From JACCVL01 sp963695375 (GTDB taxonomy: Bacteria; Actinomycetota; Actinomycetes; Propionibacteriales; Nocardioidaceae), in assembly GCA_963695375.1 (NCBI GenBank), contig OY968767.1:1-64000 (forward strand): 64,000 bases of DNA, in the 5' to 3' direction. The position numbers and the translations under genes were made by a program. Of the stretch, positions 28,438 through 37,019 are shown one piece after another. The first letter of the stretch is position 1, and each line of letters opens with the position of its first letter. Below the pieces are notes generated by a model, which was not told the origin of the DNA, searched no databases, and saw only the letters and a program-made list of their open reading frames with translations.

Positions 28438-30545
28438 GCATCCCCCTGGGCGGCGGGTGGGTGGGCCACGGCTCGCGCCGCGTCGGGACCGTCGGCCAGC
28501 AGAATACGGAAGCCGTCCTCGTCGAGGACAGGCACACCGAGCTGGACCGCCTTGTCGTGCTTGGAGCCGGGCGAGTCGCCAACCACCACGAAGTCGGTCT
28601 TTCGGGACACCGAGCCGGCCGCCTTGCCGCCGCGGGCGGTGATGGCCTCCTTGGACTCGTCCCGACTGAACGACGCGAGCGACCCGGTGACGACAACGGA
28701 CAGTCCCGCCAGCGTGCGCGGGACGGAGTCGTCGACCTCGTCCTCCATCCGCACCCCCGCCCGGCGCCACTTGTCGACCACCTCGCGGTGCCAGTCCACC
28801 TCGAACCACTCGCGGACGGCGTCGGCGATGGTGGGTCCGACCCCGTCGACCTCGGCGAGCCGGTCCCGGTCCGCGGCCTCGATCGCGTCCAGGCTGCCGA
28901 GGGCGCGGGCCAGCGCCTGTGCCGCGGTCGGGCCGACGTGCCGGATGGACAGCGCCACCAGGACCCGCCACAGCGGCTGGGCCCGTCGCTCCCGGAGGTT
29001 GTCGAGCAGCCGCCGACCGTTCGCGGACAGCGTCCCGTCCTTGCGGGTGAACAGCGGAACGCGCAGCAGCGTCGGCTCGTCGAGGCCGAACAGGTCGCCC
29101 TCGTCGGTCAGCACCTCCGCCGCGAGCAGCTCCGAGGCCGCCTCGTAGCCGAGCACCTCGATGTCGAACGCCCCCCGGCCGGCGACGTGGAACAACCGCT
29201 CGCGCAGCTGCGCGGGACACGACCGGGCGTTGGGGCAGCGGATGTCGGCGTCCCCCTCCCTGGTCGGGGCCAGGGGCGTGCTGCACGACGGGCACTGTGT
29301 CGGCATCTCGAACCGTCGCTCGGTTCCGTCGCGCAGGGCCACCACCGGGCCGACGATCTCGGGGATCACGTCGCCGGCCTTGCGCAGCACCACCGTGTCT
29401 CCGATCAGCACGCCCTTGCGCTCGACCTCGGCGGCGTTGTGCAGGGTGGCCATCTCGACGGTGGAACCGGAGACGAGCACCGGCTCCATCACGCCGTAAG
29501 GGGTCACCCGGCCGGTCCGGCCGACGTTGACCCGGATGTCCAGCAGCCGGGTGTTGACCTCCTCGGGCGGGTACTTGTAGGCGATCGCCCAGCGTGGCGC
29601 CCGAGACGTCGAGCCCAGCCGGCGTTGCAGCTCGAACTGGTCGACCTTGACCACCACGCCGTCGATCTCGTGCTCGACGACATGCCGGTTCTCGCCGTAG
29701 TGGTCGATGTGGTCGAGCACGTCCTCGAGATCGGTGTAGACCCGGATCCGGTCGCTGACCGGCAGCCCCCAGGCAGCCAGCGCGGCGTACGCCTCGGACT
29801 GGCGCCGAGGGTCGAAGCCGTCCCGGGCACCGATCCCGTGGCACACCATCCGCAGTGGCCGGCGGGCGGTGACCCGCGGGTCCTTCTGCCGCAGCGAGCC
29901 GGCCGCGGAGTTCCGCGGGTTCGCGAACGGCGCCTTGCCCGCCGCCACCAGGTCGGCGTTCAGGTCGGCGAACGCCGCCACCGGGAAGTAGACCTCACCG
30001 CGCACCTCGAGCACCGCGGGCACCGGGTGCTCGTCGGTGCCGGTGAGCCGCCGCGGCACGCCCGTGATCGAGCGCACGTTGGGTGTCACGTCCTCGCCGA
30101 CGCGGCCGTCACCACGGGTGGCGCCGCGGGTGAGCAGGCCCTCCTCGTAGAGCAGGTTGACGGCGACCCCGTCCACCTTGAGCTCGCAGCAGAACTCCGC
30201 ACCGCTGCCACCCTCGCGCTCGACCCGGCGCAGCCAGGCGGCCATCTCGTCCCGGCTGAAGGCATTGTCGAGGCTGAGCATCCGCTCCCGATGCTGCACC
30301 GGCGCGAACAGGGTGGAGACCGGGGCGCCGACCTGCTGGCTGGGTGAGTCCGGCGTGCGCAGGTCCGGGTGCGCGTCCTCCAGCGCCTGCAGGTCGGCCA
30401 TGACGGCGTCGTACTCGGCGTCGGACAGCGTCGGGTCGTCCAGGACGTGGTAGCGCCAGCGGGCCTCGTCCAGCCGCTCGGCCAGCTCGCGGTGCCGTTC
30501 GCGCGCCTCGGGAGGCGCGGCACGGGCGGGGGACTCGGCGCTCAC
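28434..30545 (-). CDS. ligA: NAD-dependent DNA ligase
   Basis: Seals nicks using NAD; essential in replication. 703 residues from GTG 30545. Domain Ia is ERHRELAERLDEARWRYHVL. The adenylated lysine lies in CELKVDGVAVNL. An OB fold follows, then a zinc finger (CPSC, then CPNARSCPAQ), helix-hairpin-helix repeats with HVGPTAAQALA and VDGVGPTIADAV, and a BRCT domain (LSVVVTGSLASFSRDE). GTGA/ATGA overlaps join it to the MetE-like gene and the M13 peptidase gene. Confidence 0.95.
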   Translation of the reverse strand: MSAESPARAAPPEARERHRELAERLDEARWRYHVLDDPTLSDAEYDAVMADLQALEDAHPDLRTPDSPSQQVGAPVSTLFAPVQHRERMLSLDNAFSRDEMAAWLRRVEREGGSGAEFCCELKVDGVAVNLLYEEGLLTRGATRGDGRVGEDVTPNVRSITGVPRRLTGTDEHPVPAVLEVRGEVYFPVAAFADLNADLVAAGKAPFANPRNSAAGSLRQKDPRVTARRPLRMVCHGIGARDGFDPRRQSEAYAALAAWGLPVSDRIRVYTDLEDVLDHIDHYGENRHVVEHEIDGVVVKVDQFELQRRLGSTSRAPRWAIAYKYPPEEVNTRLLDIRVNVGRTGRVTPYGVMEPVLVSGSTVEMATLHNAAEVERKGVLIGDTVVLRKAGDVIPEIVGPVVALRDGTERRFEMPTQCPSCSTPLAPTREGDADIRCPNARSCPAQLRERLFHVAGRGAFDIEVLGYEAASELLAAEVLTDEGDLFGLDEPTLLRVPLFTRKDGTLSANGRRLLDNLRERRAQPLWRVLVALSIRHVGPTAAQALARALGSLDAIEAADRDRLAEVDGVGPTIADAVREWFEVDWHREVVDKWRRAGVRMEDEVDDSVPRTLAGLSVVVTGSLASFSRDESKEAITARGGKAAGSVSRKTDFVVVGDSPGSKHDKAVQLGVPVLDEDGFRILLADGPDAARAVAHPPAAQGDA

Positions 30546-31561
30546 CGCGACATCCTGCCCTCGACCCCCGACAGCCCGCGGGCCGTCTCGCGGGCCCGTT
30601 CGTAGGCTCGGGTGGCTGCCGGTTCCGACACGCCGGCCAGCCCGCAGGCCGGCGTGACGACGGTCCGCCCCGCGGTCTCGTGCGGGTCCAGCCCGAGCCG
30701 GTCGAACAGCCGCAGCAGGTCGTCCACGCCGGCGCCCGGGGTGCCGGTCAGGTCGAGTCCCGGCCACAGGTCGAGACCGTTCTCCAGCTCGGTCGCCAGC
30801 GGCTCCAGGTCCGCCGAAAGCAGCCGGGCGACGTCCAGCGACACGGCGCGGGCCCCCGCCGAGGCCAGCAACCGCACCGGGACGCCGGAGGCGCAGCAGT
30901 GCACCACCGGGACGGCACCCGCCGACTGCACCGCCGTCAGCACCTCGCCGAGCGCCGTCGCGGCATCGGCCGGCGAGACGCTGCGGTGCCGACCGAAACC
31001 GCTGGCGGTCGGCACCGCCGCGGCCAGCACCGCGGGCAGGGCCGGCTCGTCGACCTGGACGACGACGTCCGCGGCCGGGACCCGGCGGCGGACGTCCGCC
31101 ACATGCTCGGCCGTCCCCGCGGCGAGCGACTGGGCGAGCTCGCGGCGGGCCCCGGCGTCGGCGAGCACCCGGTCCCCGCGCGGGCGCTCGACGGTGGCAG
31201 CCAGCGTCCAGGGGCCGGCCACCTGGACCTTGAGCCGACCTCGGTAGCCCTGGGTGAGCTCCTCCAGCACGTCCAGGTGCTGCGACAGCAACGACCGGGC
31301 ACGGCGCTGGTCGAGCGACCCGCCGGCGCTGGTGATGTCGCCGCCGGTGAGCCGCCACCCGGCCGGCTGGAGGTCGGCGGCCAGCCCGACCAGCAGCCCG
31401 ATCGCCCGGCCGACCAGCTCCGCGTGCACCCCGTGCTGCGGCAGCTCCGGCAGGTGCACCAGCTCAGCTCCGGCGTCGAGCGCACCCACCACGTAGGTCC
31501 GCACCGCGGCCCGGACGTCGCTGCCCGGGACCGACCCGACCCCGGTCCCCTGGGCGCTCAC
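30542..31561 (-). CDS. Short MetE-like (cobalamin-independent methionine synthase family) protein
   Basis: A 339-residue UROD/MetE-like TIM barrel equal to the C-terminal half of MetE. The opening GTGVGSVPGSDVRAAVR is typical of this short family. Zinc-ligand pattern HxC...C is present in VVHCCASGVP and VVTPACGLAG. VQVDEPALPAVLA carries a conserved Asp-Glu pair. The N-terminal half of MetE, which helps bind methyltetrahydrofolate polyglutamate, is absent. It may therefore use a different methyl donor or have another role. It lies between mnmA and ligA with 4-bp overlaps on both sides. Confidence 0.75.
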   Translation of the reverse strand: MSAQGTGVGSVPGSDVRAAVRTYVVGALDAGAELVHLPELPQHGVHAELVGRAIGLLVGLAADLQPAGWRLTGGDITSAGGSLDQRRARSLLSQHLDVLEELTQGYRGRLKVQVAGPWTLAATVERPRGDRVLADAGARRELAQSLAAGTAEHVADVRRRVPAADVVVQVDEPALPAVLAAAVPTASGFGRHRSVSPADAATALGEVLTAVQSAGAVPVVHCCASGVPVRLLASAGARAVSLDVARLLSADLEPLATELENGLDLWPGLDLTGTPGAGVDDLLRLFDRLGLDPHETAGRTVVTPACGLAGVSEPAATRAYERARETARGLSGVEGRMSR

Positions 31562-32652
31562 GCGGGCGCGCCCCGGAAGGTGCGGGAGATGGTCGCGCCG
31601 CCCACCACCCGGGTGTCGTCGTAGACCACCACGGTCTGCCCGGGGGCGACACCGTGGACCGGACGGTCGAGGTCGACGCGGACGCCGCCGGCGCGCAGGT
31701 CGACGCGCCCCGGCACCGGCGCCCCGTGCGCGCGCAGCTGCGCGGTGCAGGTCGCCGGGCCCTCTCGCACGTCCGGCGCCGGGCCGCACCAGCGTGGCCG
31801 AACCGCCTCCACCGCGGCGACGGCCAGGGCGTCGTGCCCACCCACCGTGACCCGGCCGGTCACCGGCTCGACGTCCAGCACGTACCGCGGCCGGCCGTCC
31901 GCAGCCGGGCTGGCGATGCCGAGCCCGCGACGCTGGCCGACGGTGAACGCGTAGGCACCCTCGTGCCCGCCGAGCCGCTCGCCCGACTGGCTCACGACGT
32001 CACCCGGCCGCGGCCCCAGACGGCGGCGCAGGAAGCCCGCGGTGTCTCCGTCGGCGATGAAGCAGACGTCGTGGCTGTCCGGCTTCTCCGCGACCGTCAG
32101 GCCGCGGTCCTGCGCCTCGGCCCGCACGTCGGACTTGACGGTGTCGCCCAGCGGGAACCGGGCGTGCGCCAGCTCGCGCGCCGTGAGCACCGCCAGGACG
32201 TAGGACTGGTCCTTGGCCGGGTCCGCGGCCCGGTGCAGCTCGGGTCCGTGTGGACCGGGTCGGACCTGCGCGTAGTGCCCGGTGACGACCTCGTCGAAGC
32301 CGAGTGCCAGCGCGCGGTCCAGCACGGCGGCGAACTTGATCCGCTCGTTGCAGCGGACACACGGGTTCGGCGTCCGGCCGGCGGCGTACTCGTCCACGAA
32401 GTCGTCGACCACGTCCCGGGCGAACCGATCGGACATGTCCCAGACGTAGAACGGGATCCCGAGCACGTCGGCCGCCCGCCGGGCGTCGCGAGCGTCCTCC
32501 ACGGTGCAGCAGCCGCGGGCACCGGTCCGGTACGACTGCGGGTTGCGAGACAGCGCGAGGTGCACGCCGGTGACGTCGTGGCCGGCGTCGACCGCCCGCG
32601 CCGCGGCGACGGCGGAGTCGACACCACCGGACATCGCGGCGAGCACCCGCAC
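31558..32652 (-). CDS. mnmA: tRNA 2-thiouridylase MnmA
   Basis: Installs the 2-thio group on wobble uridine 34 of tRNA-Lys, -Glu and -Gln, using sulfur supplied by a cysteine desulfurase. 364 residues from GTG 32652. The PP-loop is MSGGVDSAVAA. Catalytic cysteines are in NPCVRCNERIKF and SHDVCFIADGD. AKDQSYVL and TVGQRRGLGI are conserved. It starts 1 base after the desulfurase stop, which suggests direct sulfur relay between the two products. Confidence 0.93.
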   Translation of the reverse strand: MRVLAAMSGGVDSAVAAARAVDAGHDVTGVHLALSRNPQSYRTGARGCCTVEDARDARRAADVLGIPFYVWDMSDRFARDVVDDFVDEYAAGRTPNPCVRCNERIKFAAVLDRALALGFDEVVTGHYAQVRPGPHGPELHRAADPAKDQSYVLAVLTARELAHARFPLGDTVKSDVRAEAQDRGLTVAEKPDSHDVCFIADGDTAGFLRRRLGPRPGDVVSQSGERLGGHEGAYAFTVGQRRGLGIASPAADGRPRYVLDVEPVTGRVTVGGHDALAVAAVEAVRPRWCGPAPDVREGPATCTAQLRAHGAPVPGRVDLRAGGVRVDLDRPVHGVAPGQTVVVYDDTRVVGGATISRTFRGAPA

Positions 32653-32653
32653 G

Positions 32654-33859
32654 TCAGCCCCTCCCCACGGCCAGCGCGGCCCGGGCCCGCTCGACGACCG
32701 GTCCGATCGCCGCCGCGAGCGCGGCCACGTCGGCAGCCGTGCTGGTGTGGCCCAGGCTGAACCGCAGCGAGCCACTGGCGGCCGCGTCGTCTCGCCCCAT
32801 GGCCAGCAGGACATGGCTGGGCTGCGGGACGCCGGCGGTGCAGGCCGAGCCGGTGGAGCACTCGACGCCCTGCGCGTCCAGCAGCATCAGCAGGGCGTCC
32901 CCGTCGCAACCGGGGAAGGTGAGGTGCGCGATGCCGGGGGCGCGGCGGTCCGGCCCCGCGTCGGTGGGCGGCCCGTTCAGCACGACGTCCGGCACCGCCG
33001 CCCGCACCCGCTCGACCAGGTCCACCCGCAACGCCGCGAGCCGTCGCGCCTGAGTCTCGCGGCGGGCGACGGCCAGCTCGACGGCGACGGCGAAGGCGCA
33101 GACGCCGGGCACGTCCGTGGTGCCGGAGCGCAGCTCCCGCTCCTGGCCACCGCCGTGCAGCAACGGCACCAGGTCGAGGTCCCGGCGGACGAGCAGCGCC
33201 CCCACTCCGACCGGCCCGCCGACCTTGTGTCCGCTGATGCTCAGCGCGTCCACCCCGACCGCGCCGAAGTCCACCGGCAGCTGCCCGATCGCCTGGACCG
33301 CGTCGGTGTGCATGGGGACGCCGTGCTCGTGCGCGACGGCGGCCAGCTCGGCGACCGGCTGCACCGTCCCGACCTCGTTGTTCACCCACATGCACGACAC
33401 CAGGGCGACGTCGGCGGCCGACCGGGCGAGCGCGAGGGCGAGCCGGTCCGGTCGCAGCACCCCGTCGGGGTCGACGTCGAGCAGCTCGACCTCCGCACCC
33501 TGCTGCGCGGCGAGCCAGTGCACCGAGTCGAGGAGCGCATGGTGCTCCACCGCGCTGGTGAGCACCCGGCTGCGGCCGCCGGCCCGGCCGGTCCAGTAGC
33601 CGCCCTTGACGGCCAGGTTGTCCGCCTCGGTCCCACCACCGGTGAAGATCACCTCGCTCGGGCGGGCGCCGACCGCGGCCGCGAGGCGCTCGCGGGCCTC
33701 CTCGACGAAGCGGCGGGCGCGTCGTCCCGAGCCGTGCAGCGACGAGGCGTTGCCCACCTCTGCCGCCCGCTGCTGCAGCTCGGCGACGGCGTCGGGAACC
33801 ATCGGCGTGGTCGCCGCGTGGTCGAGGTAGTGCGGGTGCAGCCGCTGGGACGGGGACAT
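32654..33859 (-). CDS. Cysteine desulfurase (IscS/NifS family)
   Basis: PLP enzyme of 401 residues that releases sulfur from cysteine. LDHAATTPM opens the fold. PLP contacts are in AVEHHALLDS and MHTDAVQAIGQLPVD. The PLP lysine lies in SISGHKVGGPVG. The persulfide cysteine is in ECSTGSACTAG. First gene of the eight-gene minus-strand operon that continues into mnmA; a TAGGCT box lies 8 bases before the ATG. No iscU or suf gene is nearby, so tRNA thiolation is the likeliest use. Confidence 0.92.
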   Translation of the reverse strand: MSPSQRLHPHYLDHAATTPMVPDAVAELQQRAAEVGNASSLHGSGRRARRFVEEARERLAAAVGARPSEVIFTGGGTEADNLAVKGGYWTGRAGGRSRVLTSAVEHHALLDSVHWLAAQQGAEVELLDVDPDGVLRPDRLALALARSAADVALVSCMWVNNEVGTVQPVAELAAVAHEHGVPMHTDAVQAIGQLPVDFGAVGVDALSISGHKVGGPVGVGALLVRRDLDLVPLLHGGGQERELRSGTTDVPGVCAFAVAVELAVARRETQARRLAALRVDLVERVRAAVPDVVLNGPPTDAGPDRRAPGIAHLTFPGCDGDALLMLLDAQGVECSTGSACTAGVPQPSHVLLAMGRDDAAASGSLRFSLGHTSTAADVAALAAAIGPVVERARAALAVGRG

Positions 33860-33867
33860 CGCTGATC

Positions 33868-33873
33868 AGCCTA
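33868..33873 (-). promoter_or_regulatory. -10 box of the desulfurase-to-gatB operon
   Basis: TAGGCT on the minus strand ends 8 bases before the ATG at 33859. It is the only evident promoter for the eight genes down to 23,174. Confidence 0.45.
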
Positions 33874-33908
33874 GTCAGCGCGGCGGCACCGCCGGCCGGG
33901 CGTCCCGC

Positions 33909-33914
33909 TAGGTT
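33909..33914 (+). promoter_or_regulatory. -10 box for leaderless esterase transcript
   Basis: TAGGTT ends 7 bases before the ATG at 33922. It is divergent from the box at 33868-33873, so two opposed promoters share about 60 bases. Confidence 0.5.
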
Positions 33915-33921
33915 TCCGGAC

Positions 33922-34977
33922 ATGTCCGACGATGCGCTCCGCAGCACCGTCGAGGGCGCCGAGCTGGTCTTCCGGCTGGCCGACCCGGACGACGAGCTGA
34001 CCGACGTCCGGCTCTGGCAGGACCTCGGCCTGCCGGCGGACGTGCTGGGTCTGGAGCGGGTCGACGGCGGGTGGGAGCTGCGCCTGCCCCGGCCGACCGT
34101 GCACCGGATGGAGTACCTGTTCGAGCTGAGCGGCCGGGACGGTGCTCGCCGCACCGCCACCGACCCGACCAACCCGCGCCTGGTCGACGGTGCCTTCGGA
34201 GCGCACTCGGTGCTCGAGCTGCCCGGCTACGTGGCTCCGGCGTGGCTCGACGTGCAGCCGGTCGACGCCCGGATCGAACCGCTCACCGTCGGCGGCACGA
34301 CGCTCGGCGACGTCTCCGTCCAGGTGTGGTCGCCGGCGGACACCGGGCCTGCGGATCCGCTGCCGCTGCTGCTGGCACACGACGGGCCGGAGCTGGTCGC
34401 CTACGCCGCCCTCGACCGGTTCATCGGGGCGATGGTCGCGGCGGGCGAGCTGCCCCGGATGCGGCTGGCCCTCGTCGAGCCGGGAGAACGGAACGTCTGG
34501 TACTCCGCCGACCTCGACTACGCCGCCGCGCTGACCCACCGGGTGCTCCCGGCCGTTCGCGACCGCTACGCCTGCGCGCCGGACGTCGTGCTGGCCGGTG
34601 CCAGCCTCGGCGGGCTGGCCGCGCTGCACGCGGAGTGGGCGCACCCCGGCACCTTCGCCGGCCTGCTCTGCCAGTCCGGCTCGTTCTTCACCGAGGAGAC
34701 CGACCCGCAGGAGGTCGACTTCAGCGGCTTCACCGCTGTCAGCAGCTTCGTGCAGCGGGTGCTCCGCGCCGAGACTCCGCCGTCCCTGCCCTTCGTGTCG
34801 CTCACCTGCGGGTCGGTCGAGGAGAACGTGCACAACAACCGGGTGCTGGCGGCGCGGCTCGACGCGCTCGGGATCGAGGTCTCGTACGCCGAGCACCCGG
34901 ACGTCCACAGCTACACCTCCTGGCGGGACGTGCTCGACCCGCACCTGACCGCCCTGCTGCAACGGGTCTGGGGCTGA
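33922..34977 (+). CDS. Esterase-family protein with N-terminal beta-sandwich (trio gene 1)
   Basis: A 351-residue protein resembling enterochelin-esterase-type hydrolases. The N-terminal 100 residues (LVFRLADPDDELTDVRLWQD, then MEYLFEL) look like an immunoglobulin-like E-set domain. The hydrolase domain has PLPLLLAHDGPELVAY, the nucleophile elbow VLAGASLGGLAAL, an acidic residue near SLTCGSVEEN, and a C-terminal His in HPDVHSYTSWRD. There is no signal peptide, so it acts in the cytosol, unlike secreted mycolyl-transferase relatives. It is followed after 1 base by a second esterase-fold gene and then an ATP-grasp gene. Substrate unknown. Confidence 0.75.
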   Translation: MSDDALRSTVEGAELVFRLADPDDELTDVRLWQDLGLPADVLGLERVDGGWELRLPRPTVHRMEYLFELSGRDGARRTATDPTNPRLVDGAFGAHSVLELPGYVAPAWLDVQPVDARIEPLTVGGTTLGDVSVQVWSPADTGPADPLPLLLAHDGPELVAYAALDRFIGAMVAAGELPRMRLALVEPGERNVWYSADLDYAAALTHRVLPAVRDRYACAPDVVLAGASLGGLAALHAEWAHPGTFAGLLCQSGSFFTEETDPQEVDFSGFTAVSSFVQRVLRAETPPSLPFVSLTCGSVEENVHNNRVLAARLDALGIEVSYAEHPDVHSYTSWRDVLDPHLTALLQRVWG

Positions 34978-34978
34978 C

Positions 34979-35725
34979 GTGCAGCGCGAGCAGGTGGAGC
35001 TGGCCGCACCCGGTCTGGACCGGTCGGGGACCGTCATCCGCTACGGCCACTGGGGCCGACCGGTGGTGGTCTTCCCCAGCGAGCGGGGCCGGGCCTGGGA
35101 CTACGAGGCGAACGGGATGGTGGAGGCGGTCGCCCCGCTGATCGAGGCCGGCCGGGTCAAGCTGTACTGCGTGGACTCGTTCGACCACCTCAGCTGGTCC
35201 GACCGCTCCCTGCCGATCGAGGAGCGAGCCCGCCGGCACGAGCACTACCAGGCGTGGGTGTGCGACGAGGTGGTTCCCGCGATCGGCCGGGACACTCCCG
35301 GAGCGACCGACGCGCTGCTGACCGGGTGCAGCCTCGGCGCCTTCCACGCGCTCAACCTGGCACTCAAGCGGGCCGACCTGTTCCCGGTGGCGATCTGCCA
35401 GTCCGGCAACTACGACCCGGCCGAGTGGCACGCCTGGGGCGAGCGGTCCGACGCGGCCTACTTCAACAACCCGACCGACTACGTCCCGCAGCTCGGCGGG
35501 GAGCACCTGCAGTGGCTCCGCCGTCGCCTCACGGTGGTCCTCGTCGTGGGCCAGGGCGCGTGGGAGACCGATCCGACCGGGTCGCTGCCGTCGGCTCGGC
35601 GGATGGCCGGGCTGCTGCAGGATCAGGCGATCCGCTGCGAGCTGGACGAGTGGGGTCACGACGCCGCCCACGACTGGCCCTGGTGGCAGCGGCAGATCGC
35701 GCACCATCTCCCCCGCTTCTGCTGA
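34979..35725 (+). CDS. Second esterase-family protein (trio gene 2)
   Basis: A 248-residue compact alpha/beta-hydrolase of the putative esterase family, without the N-terminal sandwich. PVVVFPSERGRAWDYEANGM and LYCVDSFDHLSW open the fold. The nucleophile elbow is LTGCSLGAFHALNLA, and a C-terminal His is in WGHDAAHDWPWW. GTG start 1 base after the previous stop, so the two are co-translated. Similar fold but clearly different sequence from gene 1; this is not a recent duplication. Substrate unknown. Confidence 0.75.
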   Translation: MQREQVELAAPGLDRSGTVIRYGHWGRPVVVFPSERGRAWDYEANGMVEAVAPLIEAGRVKLYCVDSFDHLSWSDRSLPIEERARRHEHYQAWVCDEVVPAIGRDTPGATDALLTGCSLGAFHALNLALKRADLFPVAICQSGNYDPAEWHAWGERSDAAYFNNPTDYVPQLGGEHLQWLRRRLTVVLVVGQGAWETDPTGSLPSARRMAGLLQDQAIRCELDEWGHDAAHDWPWWQRQIAHHLPRFC

Positions 35726-35732
35726 CCCTCGA

Positions 35733-35738
35733 TACGGT
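35733..35738 (+). promoter_or_regulatory. -10 box for ATP-grasp gene
   Basis: TACGGT ends 6 bases before GTG 35745. It may give a separate leaderless transcript within the trio. Confidence 0.4.
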
Positions 35739-35744
35739 GCGCGC

Positions 35745-37001
35745 GTGTCCGACACCGCTGCGACCTCGCGTCACCTGATCGGCCTGCTCCTCGGCGCCGA
35801 GGAGGACTGGCCGCGCGCGTTCGAGCAGATCCTGCACCGGGTCGGCCCGATCGTCGACGGCGCGGGACGCCGGCACGAGGTGGACGTCGAGCGGCTCACC
35901 GTCGAGCCGTTCGACCTGGCCGACCCGGTGCGGACCGACCTCGTGATCGACCGCCTGGCGCACTGGTACTACCACCCGCGGGAGTGGCTGAAGAAGGCCG
36001 CGCTGATGGACGACACCTACCTGCTGAACTCGCCGTTCACGTTCCAGTCGATGGAGAAGCACAGCGCCTACTGCGCCATGCTCCGGCTCGGACTGAAGAT
36101 CCCACGAACCGTGCTGGTGCCGTACAAGAACCCGGTCGACAACGCCCGGTGGGCGTACACGTCGGCGCGCTACAACCGATCGTTCGACCTCGACGCCATC
36201 GCCGACGACCTCGGCTACCCGATGTACATGAAGCCGTTCGACGGAGGCGGCTGGCGCGGCGTGTCACGGATCGAGAACCGTGCCGACCTGCACCGGGCCT
36301 ACGACGAGTCCGGCGAGATGCTGATGCACCTACAGGCAACCGTCGACTACGACGTCTTCGCCCGCGCCCTGTCCATCGGACCGGAGACGATGGTGATGGA
36401 CTTCCGGCCGGAGCAGCCGATGCACGACCGGTACGCGGTGTCGCACGGCTTCTTGTCACCGGTCGGCGGCGAGCAGTGCGTGGCCGTCAGCCGGGTGGTG
36501 AACGCGTTCTTCGGCTGGGAGTTCAACTCCGCCGAGATGCTCGTCAAGGGCGACCAGGTGCACCCGATCGACTACGCCAACGCCTGCCCGGACGTGGCCG
36601 TGACCTCGCTGCACTACTACTTCCCGTGGGCCATGACCGCGCTGGTGCGCTGGTCGCTGTTCTGCCTGGTGACCGGTCGCCGCTCCGGCGTCGACCTGCG
36701 CACCAGGGAGTACTTCGCCATCGCCGACGACGACAGCCTCGACCACGACGCCAAGCTCCGGGAGTATCTGCGACTGGCCGATGCCTACTTCACCACCGAG
36801 CCGTACTGGGAGTGGTGCGCCGAGCACCTGCCGCACCTGGACGAGCAGGTGCTGGAGTGGGTCTCCGGACCCGACTTCGACCGGCTGCTGCGCGAGACGG
36901 TGGCCAGCACCTACCCCGCGCCCGAGCACGAACGGTTCCTCGCGCACTTCCGCGGCCTGATCGACCTCTGGGTGACCGACCGCACCGCGGCCCTGGCCTG
37001 A
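35745..37001 (+). CDS. ATP-grasp superfamily ligase (trio gene 3)
   Basis: A 418-residue protein with an ATP-grasp core in the RimK/carboxylate-amine ligase style. The N-terminal HWYYHPREWLKKAALMDDTY and FQSMEKHSAYCAMLRLGL form the pre-ATP-grasp region. ATP-binding lysine and the glycine loop are in YPMYMKPFDGGGWRGVSRI. A second block, EMLMHLQATVDYDVF, fits the hinge. The metal-binding end is VHPIDYANACPD, where Asp/Asn replace the usual Glu/Asn. Such enzymes join a carboxylate to an amine through an acyl phosphate. Substrates are unknown. Its constant neighbours, two hydrolases, suggest a product that is made and then trimmed or transferred. It ends 18 bases from the convergent etfA. Confidence 0.7.
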   Translation: MSDTAATSRHLIGLLLGAEEDWPRAFEQILHRVGPIVDGAGRRHEVDVERLTVEPFDLADPVRTDLVIDRLAHWYYHPREWLKKAALMDDTYLLNSPFTFQSMEKHSAYCAMLRLGLKIPRTVLVPYKNPVDNARWAYTSARYNRSFDLDAIADDLGYPMYMKPFDGGGWRGVSRIENRADLHRAYDESGEMLMHLQATVDYDVFARALSIGPETMVMDFRPEQPMHDRYAVSHGFLSPVGGEQCVAVSRVVNAFFGWEFNSAEMLVKGDQVHPIDYANACPDVAVTSLHYYFPWAMTALVRWSLFCLVTGRRSGVDLRTREYFAIADDDSLDHDAKLREYLRLADAYFTTEPYWEWCAEHLPHLDEQVLEWVSGPDFDRLLRETVASTYPAPEHERFLAHFRGLIDLWVTDRTAALA

Positions 37002-37019
37002 CCGCCGCGGCCGGACTGC

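Noticed and set aside
26554..29148. Long plus-strand open frame of 864 codons
   Set aside because: It is antisense to the M13 peptidase and ligA, with Val/Arg/Pro-rich nonsense composition. High GC makes such shadow frames common.
26485..29844. A single open frame of over 1,100 codons across the M13 peptidase and part of ligA
   Set aside because: Only the last 650 codons match a protein family. The upstream part is an out-of-frame reading of ligA, and the true start is the ATG at 28437 in ATGA overlap.
33922..35725. Tandem duplication of an esterase gene
   Set aside because: The two proteins share a fold and nucleophile elbow type but differ in length, domain content and sequence. They are not recent copies.
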